This document shows, in pieces, positions 40,082-47,046 of a stretch of DNA of 64,000 bases. Position numbers and translations under genes: made by a program. Below the pieces are notes generated by a model. That model saw nothing but the letters and a program-made list of their open reading frames with translations, did not search any database and was not told the origin of the DNA. The stretch's first letter is position 1. Each line of letters opens with the position of its first letter. This DNA comes from Phycicoccus sonneratiae (lineage in GTDB: Bacteria; Actinomycetota; Actinomycetes; Actinomycetales; Dermatophilaceae), in contig NZ_JAFDVD010000009.1 of NCBI RefSeq assembly GCF_016887965.1, positions 158,544 to 222,543 on the forward strand, written 5' to 3'.

Positions 40082-41449
40082 GTGACCGACCACGCCGACG
40101 ACGACGAGACCCCCGACCTCCCCCCGGAGCTCGAGCAGGTCCTCCGCGGCCTCACCGGCGGCGGCGAGCTCGACCCGCAGCTGGCCGCGATGGTCAAGGG
40201 CATGGGCCTGGACCAGGTCGACCCGCAGATGCTGCAGATGGTCATGGGCCAGGTACAGGCGATGTTCGCCGCGCCGGCCGGCGACACCACCGTCGACGCC
40301 GCGATGGCCACCGACACCGCCCGCAAGACCGTCGCGGCGGCCGGCGACGCGCTGGCCTCCGAGGCCGACCGGCGCGCCGCCGCCGAGGCCGTCCAGGTGG
40401 CCGGGCTGTGGCTCGACGCCGTCACCGACCTCTCCGGCCCGGCGCTGCACGGCACCGCGTGGAGCCGCGCCGAGTGGGTCGAGGCGACGATGCCGGTGTG
40501 GACCGGGCTCGTCGAGCCGGTCGCCGAGGGGGTCACCGACGCCGTCACCGAGGCGATGGCCCGCCAGCTCGGTGACCTGCCCGAGGGCGCGCTGCCCGAG
40601 GGCATGGCCGGGATGATGGACCAGGCCGGGCCGATGCTCCGGCGGATGCACGGGTCGATGTTCTCGCTCCAGCTCGGGCAGGGGGTCGGTCAGCTCGCGG
40701 GTGAGGTCGTCACCGGGTGCGAGGTCTCGCTGCCGCTCGTCGCGGCCCCCGACGTCGTCCTCATGCCGGCCGCGCTGCACGAGCTCGCCGAGGGCCTCGA
40801 GGTCGACGAGCCCCAGGCCCGGTTGTACCTCGCCGTGCGGGAGGTCGCCCGGGTCCGGCTGTTCGGGGCCGTCCCGTGGCTCTCCGCAGGGCTGCTGGCC
40901 GCCGTGCGCGACTACGCCTCGGACATCACCATCGACACCGACGGCATCGAGGAGGCGGTCCGCTCGATCGACCCCTCCGACCCCCAGGCCGTCCAGGAGG
41001 CCCTGCGCGGGCGGATGTTCGCGCCGCAGCACTCCCCCGCCCAGGTCGCCGCGCTCGGCCGGCTCGAGACGCTGCTCGCCCTCGTCGAGGGCTGGGTCGA
41101 CGTCGTCACCGAGCGGGCCGTCGCCGAGCACCTCCCGGCCGCCGTGGCGCTCGGTGAGGCCGTCCGCCGCCGCCGCGCGAGCGGCGGTCCGGCCGAGAAG
41201 GCGTTCGGGGCGCTCGTCGGGCTCGAGCTGCGCCCGCGCCGGTTGCGCGACGCCGCCAACCTCTTCCGCGCGCTCGAGGACTCCGCCGGCCCCGGCGCCC
41301 GCGACGGCGCCTGGCGCCACCCGGACCTCGCGCCGTCGACCGCCGACCTCGACGACCCGCTCGGCTACGTCGAGCGCACCGCCGAGCCGGCCACCGACGA
41401 CCTCGACGCCGAGCTCGACGCGCTGCTGCGCGACGAGGGCGAGCGGTGA
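40082..41449 (+). CDS. DUF2342 (zinc-dependent metalloprotease-like) protein
   Basis: A 455-residue protein of the DUF2342 family (Rv3195 type). The family core is clear: TDLSGPALHGTAWSRAEWVEATMPVWTGLVEPV, FSLQLGQGVGQLAGEVV, and YLAVREVARVRLFGAVPWL near residue 265. In relatives as I recall them the last segment reads REAAHxRLF, with a His for zinc. Here that position is Arg, which would weaken or abolish metal binding. Its role is unknown. GCAGGAG precedes GTG 40082, and the stop overlaps the NUDIX gene. Confidence 0.85.
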   Translation: MTDHADDDETPDLPPELEQVLRGLTGGGELDPQLAAMVKGMGLDQVDPQMLQMVMGQVQAMFAAPAGDTTVDAAMATDTARKTVAAAGDALASEADRRAAAEAVQVAGLWLDAVTDLSGPALHGTAWSRAEWVEATMPVWTGLVEPVAEGVTDAVTEAMARQLGDLPEGALPEGMAGMMDQAGPMLRRMHGSMFSLQLGQGVGQLAGEVVTGCEVSLPLVAAPDVVLMPAALHELAEGLEVDEPQARLYLAVREVARVRLFGAVPWLSAGLLAAVRDYASDITIDTDGIEEAVRSIDPSDPQAVQEALRGRMFAPQHSPAQVAALGRLETLLALVEGWVDVVTERAVAEHLPAAVALGEAVRRRRASGGPAEKAFGALVGLELRPRRLRDAANLFRALEDSAGPGARDGAWRHPDLAPSTADLDDPLGYVERTAEPATDDLDAELDALLRDEGER

Positions 41450-42027
41450 CCCGGGCCGCCGAGGTCGCCCGCTCCTTCGCCCACCTGCACGCCGACGCCG
41501 CCCGCGTCCTCGGCGGGTGGCGTGCGCCCGACGCCGCCCAGGAGGAGCTGCGCCGGTCCTACCTCGCGTTCCTCGGCTCGCACCCCGAGGGCGTGGCCAA
41601 GGCCGGGCCGCCCGAGCACCTCACCGCGTCGTGCGTCGTCCTCGACCGGGCCGGCGAGCGGGTGCTCCTCACCCACCACCGGAGGGCGCGCCAGTGGTTC
41701 CAGTTCGGCGGCCACCTCGAGGAGGGTGACGCCTCGCTGTGGGCGGCCGCCCGGCGCGAGGGCCGTGAGGAGTCCGGGCTCGACGCGCTCGAGCCGCTGC
41801 CCGACCCGGTGCAGCTCGACCGGCACGTCCTCGAGGGCGACTTCGGGCACTGCCGCGAGCACCTCGACGTGCGGTTCGCCGCGGTGGCACCCGAGGGCGT
41901 CGGGCCGCGGGTCAGCGAGGAGTCGCTCGACGTGCGGTGGTGGCCGGTGGACGCCCTGCCCGAGGGGACGCGCGCCGAGCTGTCACCCCTCGTCGCCGTC
42001 TGCCGCAGGGCCCTCGGGCTCGTCTGA
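41446..42027 (+). CDS. NUDIX hydrolase
   Basis: The 193-residue protein has a complete NUDIX box, GHLEEGDASLWAAARREGREESG, with the REExGREE-type metal ligands around residue 105. It would hydrolyse a nucleoside diphosphate linked to another group, but the substrate is not predictable. A 50-residue N-terminal helical extension precedes the domain. Its GTG start overlaps the DUF2342 stop by four bases. The last 45 bases overlap the 3' end of the convergent metallopeptidase gene. Confidence 0.9.
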   Translation: MTRAAEVARSFAHLHADAARVLGGWRAPDAAQEELRRSYLAFLGSHPEGVAKAGPPEHLTASCVVLDRAGERVLLTHHRRARQWFQFGGHLEEGDASLWAAARREGREESGLDALEPLPDPVQLDRHVLEGDFGHCREHLDVRFAAVAPEGVGPRVSEESLDVRWWPVDALPEGTRAELSPLVAVCRRALGLV

Positions 42028-42531
42028 CGCGGGCATGCCCGAGGCGTGCGCGAGGCCGTCGAGGAAGCCGCGCGAGCGCTCGAGGCGCGGGTACGAGGCC
42101 AGCAGCCGCCAGAACGCGGGCCCGTGCCCGGTGACGAGCAGGTGGGCGAGCTCGTGGAGCAGGACGTAGTCGAGGACGTGGTCGGGGACCTCCCGCAGCC
42201 GGTCCGAGACGCGGATGCTGCCGTCGGCCGGGGTGCAGGACGCCCAGCGCTTCTCCATCGTCGAGACCCAGCGGACCGACTGCGGCCGGGCGTGCCCGCC
42301 GAGGTAGCGGGTGGAGAGGCGCGCGGCCCGCTCGGCGAGGGCGTCGTCGCTGACCGGCCGGCGGGCCTCCCCGCGCTCGAGCCGGGCGAGCATCCGCTCC
42401 ACCCACCGGGCCTCCTCGGCGGCCGAGAAGGAGGCGGGGATGAGCACGACCGTGCGGCCGCCGTCGCGGTAGGCGCTGACCGTGCGGCGGCGCCTGCGGC
42501 TGCGGCGGACCTCGACGTCGGGGCTGGCCAC
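41983..42531 (-). CDS. YgjP/M48-like zinc metallopeptidase
   Basis: The 182-residue protein has the zinc-binding HELAH in YVLLHELAHLLVTGHG near residue 140, preceded by RWASC and IRVSDRLREVPDHVLDYV, the signature of the YgjP (DUF45) family. The function is not well known. The GTG start lacks a clear ribosome site. The convergent overlap with the NUDIX gene is long for unrelated genes. Confidence 0.88.
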   Translation of the reverse strand: MASPDVEVRRSRRRRRTVSAYRDGGRTVVLIPASFSAAEEARWVERMLARLERGEARRPVSDDALAERAARLSTRYLGGHARPQSVRWVSTMEKRWASCTPADGSIRVSDRLREVPDHVLDYVLLHELAHLLVTGHGPAFWRLLASYPRLERSRGFLDGLAHASGMPASDEPEGPAADGDEG

Positions 42532-42734
42532 GGGACCGACTCTACGGCCTGGGAGGCTGGTGTGACGGAAGGTACGGAAGTGGCCCCACCTGCGGCGATT
42601 CCCCCGCGTGGCGCCGCGTGGCCACGGGGCGTGGGGCCCCGGCGTGGCTACTGTGTGAACGTCCAGGCCGCCCTCGGGTGGCACCTCTGTCCGGCACCGG
42701 GGCCTCCGGCGGTCGGGTGACAAGGAGAGCGTCG

Positions 42735-42896
42735 ATGGCTGACGAGACCTACAAGGGCGAGTTCTACTGCGTGAAGTGCAAGGAGAAGCGCGAGGCCGAG
42801 GGGAAGGTCGTCGTCTCCGAGAACGGGCGGCGGATGGCCAAGGGCCAGTGCCCGGTCTGCGGCACGAACCTCAACCGCATCCTCGGCAAGGCCTGA
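42735..42896 (+). CDS. DUF5679 small zinc-ribbon protein
   Basis: A 53-residue protein with two Cys pairs, FYCVKCKEKR and GQCPVCGTNL, spaced as in a zinc ribbon. It is the short conserved actinobacterial DUF5679 protein; the function is unknown. AAGGAGAG precedes the ATG and a strong terminator follows, so it is transcribed alone. The 203-bp gap before it (42532-42734) carries a TACTGT at about 42649 that could be a -10 and a direct repeat ACGGAAG-GT-ACGGAAG; neither is strong. Confidence 0.85.
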   Translation: MADETYKGEFYCVKCKEKREAEGKVVVSENGRRMAKGQCPVCGTNLNRILGKA

Positions 42897-42909
42897 GCCG
42901 CCGAGACCC

Positions 42910-42955
42910 CACGACGACGGCCCCGGACCCGCAACGGTCCGGGGCCGTCGTCGTG
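42910..42955 (+). terminator. Terminator after the DUF5679 gene
   Basis: A perfect 20-bp stem with the loop CGCAAC starts 13 bases after the stop codon. The palindromic repeat pair follows directly behind it. Confidence 0.88.
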
Positions 42956-42968
42956 CCCGGACACCGCC

Positions 42969-43079
42969 GGTCGAGGTGAAACCCGACCACGTCCGGGTCT
43001 CCCATCACCTCGACCCGGCCCAGCCCTCGAGCGGTCGAGGTGAAACCCGACCACCTCCGGGTCGCCCATCACCTCGACC
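42969..43079. repeat. Tandem pair of 47-nt palindromic elements, locus 1
   Basis: Units 42969-43015 and 43033-43079 are separated by 17 nt. Each unit reads GGTCGAGGTGA, N5, GACC, N7, GGTC, N5, TCACCTCGACC: a perfect 11-bp outer stem and a 4-bp inner stem. The two units differ at only two positions. The same architecture, spacing and outer stem recur at 58173-58283. The pair lies behind a terminator and about 95 bp before the next gene. It resembles paired REP-like (BIME) elements. Confidence 0.85.
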
Positions 43080-43174
43080 CTCGGGGCGCCGGCGCTCCGC
43101 AGCCTGTGGACGACGCCCGCGGCCACGGTCGCCGTCCCGGCAGGATGACGGCAGCCACGGGACGGGAGGTCGGC

Positions 43175-43723
43175 ATGGACGCGGCGCGCGGACCGGTCGT
43201 CGTCGACGGGTGGGGCCGGCTCGCCGACGAGGTCAGCGCCCAGCTGCGCCGCTGTCGGGTCGAGGTGCGGGCCGGGGCGCACGCCGCCGACGCCGCCGAG
43301 CTGGCCCTGGCCGCCGGCTCCCCCGCACCCTCAGCGGTGGTCCTCGTCAGCGACGGCCACCGGCCCGGGTGGGTCGACGCGCCCAGCCTCGCCGCGCCGT
43401 GGGAGTCCGCCGGGGTGCCGGTGCTCCCGCTCGCGGGCGGTGACGGGTCGGTGGTCGTCGGCCCGCTCGTCGTCCCGGGGCGTTCGCCCTGCCTCGGCTG
43501 CGCCGCCGGCGCGGTCCCCCGCCCGGGGCCCCGGGCCGCCGACCCGCCGACCGTCGTCCTCGCCGCCGCCGTGGCCGTCGTCGTCACCTTCGCGGTCGGG
43601 CGGGGCGACCTCTCGCTGGCCGGTGTCTCCACCGAGGTCGGCCCCCGTGGGACCTCGGTCCTGCACAGGGTCTGGACCTCCCGTCCCGGCTGTCGGTGCT
43701 CGTCGGTGAGAATGGCGGGGTGA
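43175..43723 (+). CDS. Short E1/ThiF-like or TOMM cyclodehydratase-partner-like protein
   Basis: A 182-residue protein with no catalytic ATP motif. The middle GPLVVPGRSPCLGC and the ending RPGCRCSS put CxxC and CxC pairs where E1-like leader-peptide-binding proteins of azole-peptide (TOMM) clusters bind zinc. It is much shorter than those, so it may be a reduced relative. No YcaO partner or precursor peptide is seen. GGGAGG precedes ATG 43175. Its stop overlaps the AarF kinase start, as with Rv3196-Rv3197 as I recall, which argues for a housekeeping role. Confidence 0.5.
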   Translation: MDAARGPVVVDGWGRLADEVSAQLRRCRVEVRAGAHAADAAELALAAGSPAPSAVVLVSDGHRPGWVDAPSLAAPWESAGVPVLPLAGGDGSVVVGPLVVPGRSPCLGCAAGAVPRPGPRAADPPTVVLAAAVAVVVTFAVGRGDLSLAGVSTEVGPRGTSVLHRVWTSRPGCRCSSVRMAG

Positions 43724-45072
43724 GCGAGCGCGAGAGAGAGATCCCCGGCTCCTCGATCGCGCGCGCCGCGCGACTGGCCGGGCTCCCGCTCGGGCACGCC
43801 GGACGCGCCGCGCTCGGGGTCGGCAAGCGGGTCGGCGGCCGCCCGGCCGAGGCCGTCGCCGCCGAGCTCCAGGCCCGCACCGCCGAGCAGCTCTTCTCCG
43901 TGCTCGGGCAGCTCAAGGGTGGCGCGATGAAGTTCGGGCAGGCGCTGTCGGTCATGGAGGCCGCGATGCCCGAGGAGGTCGTCGGGCCCTACCGGGCGAC
44001 CCTCACCCGCCTCCAGGAGTCCGGTCCGCCGATGGGCGCCGACCGCGTGCACGCCATCCTCGCCGAGGAGCTCGGGCCGCGGTGGGCCTCCACCAAGCTC
44101 GTGGAGTTCGACGACACCCCGGCGGCGGCGGCCTCCATCGGCCAGGTGCACCGCGGCGTGTGGCGCGACGGCCGCGAGGTCGCGGTGAAGATCCAGTACC
44201 CCGGCGCCGGCAAGGCCCTGCTCTCCGACCTCAACCAGATCGCCCGGGTGGCCCGGATGGCCGGGTCGATGGTGCCCGGCATCGACGTCAAGCCGATCAT
44301 GGACGAGCTGCGGGCGCGGATGTCCGAGGAGCTCGACTACTCCCTCGAGGCCCGCCACCAGCGGCACTTCGCCCGGGCCTTCGCCGGCGACGACGACGTG
44401 CTGGTCCCCGACGTCCTCGTCGAGTCGCCCCAGGTGCTCGTCACCGAGTGGGTCGAGGGCACGCCGCTGGCCCGGGTCATCGCCGAGGGCACGCAGGAGC
44501 AGCGCGACGAGGCGGCCTCGCTCTACCTCGAGTTCCAGCTCCGGGCGCCCACGCGGGCCCGGCTGCTGCACGCCGACCCGCACCCGGGCAACTTCCGGGT
44601 CACCCCGGACGGCCGGCTCGGGGTCCTCGACTTCGGGGCCGTCAACCGGCTCCCCGACGGCCTGCCCCCGGAGATGGGCGGCATCCTCACGGCCGCCCTC
44701 GCCGGGGACGGTGACGAGCTCGTCCGGGTGCTGCGCCGGGCCGGGTTCATCCGCCCGGGCATCGAGATCGACCCGCAGGGGCTCGTCGAGTACCTCGAGC
44801 CCCTCGTCGAGCCGATCCTCCACGAGGAGTTCACCCCCAACCGGGCGTGGCTGCGCGGTGCCGCGGCCCAGATCCAGGACCCGCGACGGCCGCAGTTCCT
44901 CGTCGGGCTCAAGCTCAACCTGCCGCCCGAGTACCTGCTCATCCACCGGGTCTGGCTCGGCGGCATCGGCGTGCTCAGCCAGGTCGGCGGCACGGTGCCG
45001 CTGCGCGAGATGATCTGCGCCTACCTCCCCGGTGTCGACGAGTCCCGCCTGCCCCCGGACCCCGGCGCCTAG
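43720..45072 (+). CDS. AarF/UbiB (ABC1) atypical kinase
   Basis: The 450-residue protein carries the UbiB KxGQ motif (GGAMKFGQALS), the Ala-rich nucleotide loop (AAAASIGQVHRG), the invariant Lys in VAVKIQYPG, EELDYSLEARHQ, HADPHPGNFR and LDFGAVNRL. These are all hallmarks of ABC1 kinases/ATPases, which support isoprenoid-quinone and lipid metabolism. No membrane helix is obvious. GTG 43720 overlaps the upstream gene (GTGA). In mycobacteria the same gene precedes whiB7. Confidence 0.93.
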   Translation: MSEREREIPGSSIARAARLAGLPLGHAGRAALGVGKRVGGRPAEAVAAELQARTAEQLFSVLGQLKGGAMKFGQALSVMEAAMPEEVVGPYRATLTRLQESGPPMGADRVHAILAEELGPRWASTKLVEFDDTPAAAASIGQVHRGVWRDGREVAVKIQYPGAGKALLSDLNQIARVARMAGSMVPGIDVKPIMDELRARMSEELDYSLEARHQRHFARAFAGDDDVLVPDVLVESPQVLVTEWVEGTPLARVIAEGTQEQRDEAASLYLEFQLRAPTRARLLHADPHPGNFRVTPDGRLGVLDFGAVNRLPDGLPPEMGGILTAALAGDGDELVRVLRRAGFIRPGIEIDPQGLVEYLEPLVEPILHEEFTPNRAWLRGAAAQIQDPRRPQFLVGLKLNLPPEYLLIHRVWLGGIGVLSQVGGTVPLREMICAYLPGVDESRLPPDPGA

Positions 45073-45073
45073 C

Positions 45074-45271
45074 TCACCACCAGGCCGAGTCGAGCTTGCC
45101 CTCGATGCTGCGCAGGTGGCGGCGGCTGCACGCCGCGCAGGTCCAGACCTCGCGGCCGTTCTCGGTGCCACGGCTCCACGTGAGGGCGGCGGTGGGGGCC
45201 TCGTCGGGGGTCGGGGTCGCGCCGCAGGTGGCGCAGACCATCGCGGCGGCCTCGGCGGACCCGCCGGGCAT
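45074..45271 (-). CDS. Small zinc-finger protein
   Basis: A 65-residue protein with MVCATCGATP and WTCAACSRRHLRSIEGKLDSAWW, two CxxC pairs about 34 residues apart. The ending RxIEGKLDxxWW recurs in actinobacterial proteins of unknown function. The start is ATG 45271, two bases after the stop of the DNA-glycosylase-like gene, so they are co-transcribed. It is convergent with the AarF kinase gene. Confidence 0.75.
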   Translation of the reverse strand: MPGGSAEAAAMVCATCGATPTPDEAPTAALTWSRGTENGREVWTCAACSRRHLRSIEGKLDSAWW

Positions 45272-45273
45272 GC

Positions 45274-45846
45274 TCAGGCCTTGGCCTTCGCGGCGGCCTT
45301 GGCGGCCTTCTTGAAGTCGCGGACCTTCTGGAGCGACTCGGGGTCGACGACGTCGGCGACGCTGCGGAACGACCCGGCCTCGGCGTAGGCGCCGCAGGCG
45401 TCCTCCCAGCCGTCGGGACGGACACCGAGCTGCTTGCCGAGCAGGGCGGCGAAGATGCGGGCCTTCTGGTCGCCGAAGCCCGGGAGGGCGCGGATGCGGG
45501 TGACGAGCTCGGCGCCGGTGCTCGCGGTGCTCCAGAGCGTCGACGCGTCGCCGGCGTACTCGTCGCGGACGACGGCGGCCAGCGCCTGCACGCGGCCGGC
45601 CATCGAGCGGCCGTAGCGGTGGATGGCCGGCGGCGTCGCGCAGAGGTCGGCGAACGGCTCGGGGTCCGCGGCCGCGACCTCGGCGGGGTCGAGCGTGCCG
45701 AAGCGCTCGAGGATCTTGGCCGGACCGGCGAAGGCGCGCTCCATCGGGAACTGCTGGTCGAGCAGCATGCCGACGAGCAGCGCGAACGGGTCCTCGGAGA
45801 GCACCTGGTCGGCGGCGGGGTCCTGGGCGATCGTCAGCGCGGCCAT
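45274..45846 (-). CDS. HhH-GPD family base-excision repair protein
   Basis: The 190-residue protein matches the short actinobacterial HhH-GPD family: FALLVGMLLDQQFPMERAFAGP, then the hairpin-helix region LVTRIRALPGFGDQKARIFAALLGKQ. The Lys in GFGDQKA sits where Endo III-type glycosylases have the catalytic Lys/Asp pair. No iron-sulfur cysteines are present. It ends in an Ala/Lys tail. Actual glycosylase activity is not shown by the sequence. Confidence 0.82.
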   Translation of the reverse strand: MAALTIAQDPAADQVLSEDPFALLVGMLLDQQFPMERAFAGPAKILERFGTLDPAEVAAADPEPFADLCATPPAIHRYGRSMAGRVQALAAVVRDEYAGDASTLWSTASTGAELVTRIRALPGFGDQKARIFAALLGKQLGVRPDGWEDACGAYAEAGSFRSVADVVDPESLQKVRDFKKAAKAAAKAKA

Positions 45847-45916
45847 GGGCTCAGCGTAGCCAGCACGGTCGACGCGACGGCGCGCCAGAAGTCACGCTCG
45901 CGCAGGGGTGGAACGG

Positions 45917-45949
45917 GCACCGCCCCCGACGCGGTGTCGGGGGCGGTGC
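45917..45949 (-). terminator. Terminator behind whiB7 and the small basic gene
   Basis: A perfect 14-bp stem (GCACCGCCCCCGAC and partner) with the loop GCGGT lies 18 bases after the stop of the small gene at 45968. Confidence 0.82.
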
Positions 45950-45967
45950 GCGGTGCGGGCGCCGTGC

Positions 45968-46099
45968 TCATCGGACGATGGCGTGGACGACCGCACGCAT
46001 CTGCTCGCGGTTCGCCGCCTCGCGCTCCCGGCGCTGCGTCTCGTGGACGTCGCGCTGGTGCACCATGCGGCGGATGCGCTGCATCCGGCGTGTGTACAT
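45968..46099 (-). CDS. Small basic protein behind whiB7 (43 residues), unknown
   Basis: ATG 46099 has a good GAGGAG site and the frame gives a 43-residue protein beginning MYTRRMQRIRRMVHQ. It has about 14 Arg/His and a central QRREREAANREQ stretch, and would form one or two amphipathic helices. No cysteine or signal peptide is present. It lies 43 bases after whiB7 in the same transcript and before the shared terminator, so it would be induced with whiB7. I do not recognise it. Confidence 0.6.
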   Translation of the reverse strand: MYTRRMQRIRRMVHQRDVHETQRREREAANREQMRAVVHAIVR

Positions 46100-46142
46100 C
46101 GTGGTTCTCCTCATCAGGTGTTCGGTTGCGGTGCACCGCCGT

Positions 46143-46430
46143 TCAGGCGGCGACCTCGGTCTTGCGGGGGCGGCCGCGGGGGCGCTTGCGCGCCACGACC
46201 TCGCCCTGGACGAAGTACTCCCCGCCCCAGACGCCCCAGGGCTCGCGACGGTCGAGCGCGCCGGCGAGGCAGGTCTCCCGCACCGGGCAGGTGCGGCAGA
46301 GCGCCTTGGCGAACTCGACGCCCTCGGGGGTGTCGGCGAACCACAGCTCGGCGTCGTTCTCGCGGCAGGGGATCCCCTCGCCGTCGATGACGGCCGTGTC
46401 GTGCAGGTCGAGAAGGTCGGTCAGCTGCAT
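46143..46430 (-). CDS. whiB7: WhiB7 redox-responsive transcriptional regulator of antibiotic resistance
   Basis: The 95-residue protein has the four iron-sulfur cysteines C22, C45, C48, C54, the GVWGG turn that contacts sigma factor, and an AT-hook (PRGRPRK near residue 85) unique to WhiB7 among WhiB proteins. With SigA it activates resistance genes after ribosome-targeting antibiotics. A near-perfect GGAGGTGA precedes ATG 46430. Its roughly 520-nt leader carries an upstream ORF and an attenuator, listed separately. The stretch 46431-46580 holds no further gene. Confidence 0.95.
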   Translation of the reverse strand: MQLTDLLDLHDTAVIDGEGIPCRENDAELWFADTPEGVEFAKALCRTCPVRETCLAGALDRREPWGVWGGEYFVQGEVVARKRPRGRPRKTEVAA

Positions 46431-46580
46431 GGGGGTGTCACCTCCGTTCGTCGAGCGCCGGGTGTGGCGCGGGCTGGTACTCGGGGGGCGGTGCGGGTCG
46501 CGCCGCTCGCTGGTGGTCGTCATGTCTGCTGGTCCTCGCGTGGTGGTGGTCTGTGGTGCCCGGTCCCCCGGGGGTGCATA

Positions 46581-46617
46581 CGAGAAAGGCCGCGGATCCC
46601 TGGGGGGATCCGCGGCC
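46581..46617 (-). terminator. Attenuator in the whiB7 leader
   Basis: On the minus strand a perfect 13-bp stem (GGCCGCGGATCCC and partner) with a four-base loop is followed by TTTCTCG. It lies about 150 bases before the whiB7 start and 20 bases after the stop of the upstream ORF. A CGGGATCCG inside the end of that ORF (near 46674-46681) is complementary to its 5' arm. A second hairpin (46616-46661) built on the self-complementary CCTCGAGG encloses the ORF stop codon. Confidence 0.8.
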
Positions 46618-46639
46618 TCGAGGTGGTGGCTACCTGGTG

Positions 46640-46885
46640 CTAGACAGGTGGCCCCTCGAGGCGGAGACGAACGGATCCCGTGGTCGGGAGGGCGATGCCG
46701 AAGCCGGCGGTGCCACCGGCGACGACGCGGTCACGCATGCCGAGAGCGGCAGCGGACACGGTGCGCCCCTGGACCTGAGCCCGATCGACCGCGTGGGCGG
46801 TGTTGGAGCCGTACCAGACGGCATCGGAGGTCGTGCAGGCAGCAGCCATCGCCGGCGTGCCGTTCGTCGACATCGTCTTCTCCAT
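46640..46885 (-). CDS. Upstream leader ORF of whiB7 (81 codons)
   Basis: ATG 46885 follows GAAGGAGGG with suitable spacing. The 81-residue product begins MEKTMSTNGTPAMAAACTT and ends RLRLEGPPV before TAG; it has no known domain. The position, between the whiB7 promoter and the attenuator, matches the leader ORFs that make whiB7 respond to slowed translation. The last codons overlap the sequence that can pair with the attenuator arm, so ribosome position there should decide termination. Confidence 0.75.
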   Translation of the reverse strand: MEKTMSTNGTPAMAAACTTSDAVWYGSNTAHAVDRAQVQGRTVSAAALGMRDRVVAGGTAGFGIALPTTGSVRLRLEGPPV

Positions 46886-46956
46886 CGGTTCCAACCCTCC
46901 TTCGCGGTCTCGGTGCTGGGTCCGTGCCCGGGCGGGCACGCGAGGTGTTCCCCGAC

Positions 46957-46996
46957 ACTGTAGGACCCGCCGCGAACGCGCGGCAACGCATTAATA
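46957..46996 (-). promoter_or_regulatory. whiB7 promoter with WhiB7-type AT-rich box
   Basis: On the minus strand TTGCCG (46981-46986) and TACAGT (46957-46962) are separated by 18 bases. The AT island TATTAAT lies four bases upstream of the -35, exactly where the WhiB7 AT-hook binds in known autoregulated promoters. It stands out in very GC-rich sequence. Transcription would start near 46950. Confidence 0.75.
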
Positions 46997-47046
46997 CCGG
47001 CGTGCGGTCGAACAGTGGCCGAACGTGAGGCGAACTGCCCTGCGGC

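Noticed and set aside
42969..43079. CRISPR array
   Set aside because: Only two units per locus, each strongly palindromic with 17-nt spacers, and no cas genes. The structure fits REP-like elements better.
43175..43723. Azole-peptide (TOMM) biosynthetic cluster
   Set aside because: There is no YcaO cyclodehydratase, dehydrogenase or Cys/Ser-rich precursor near it, and the neighbours are core genes.
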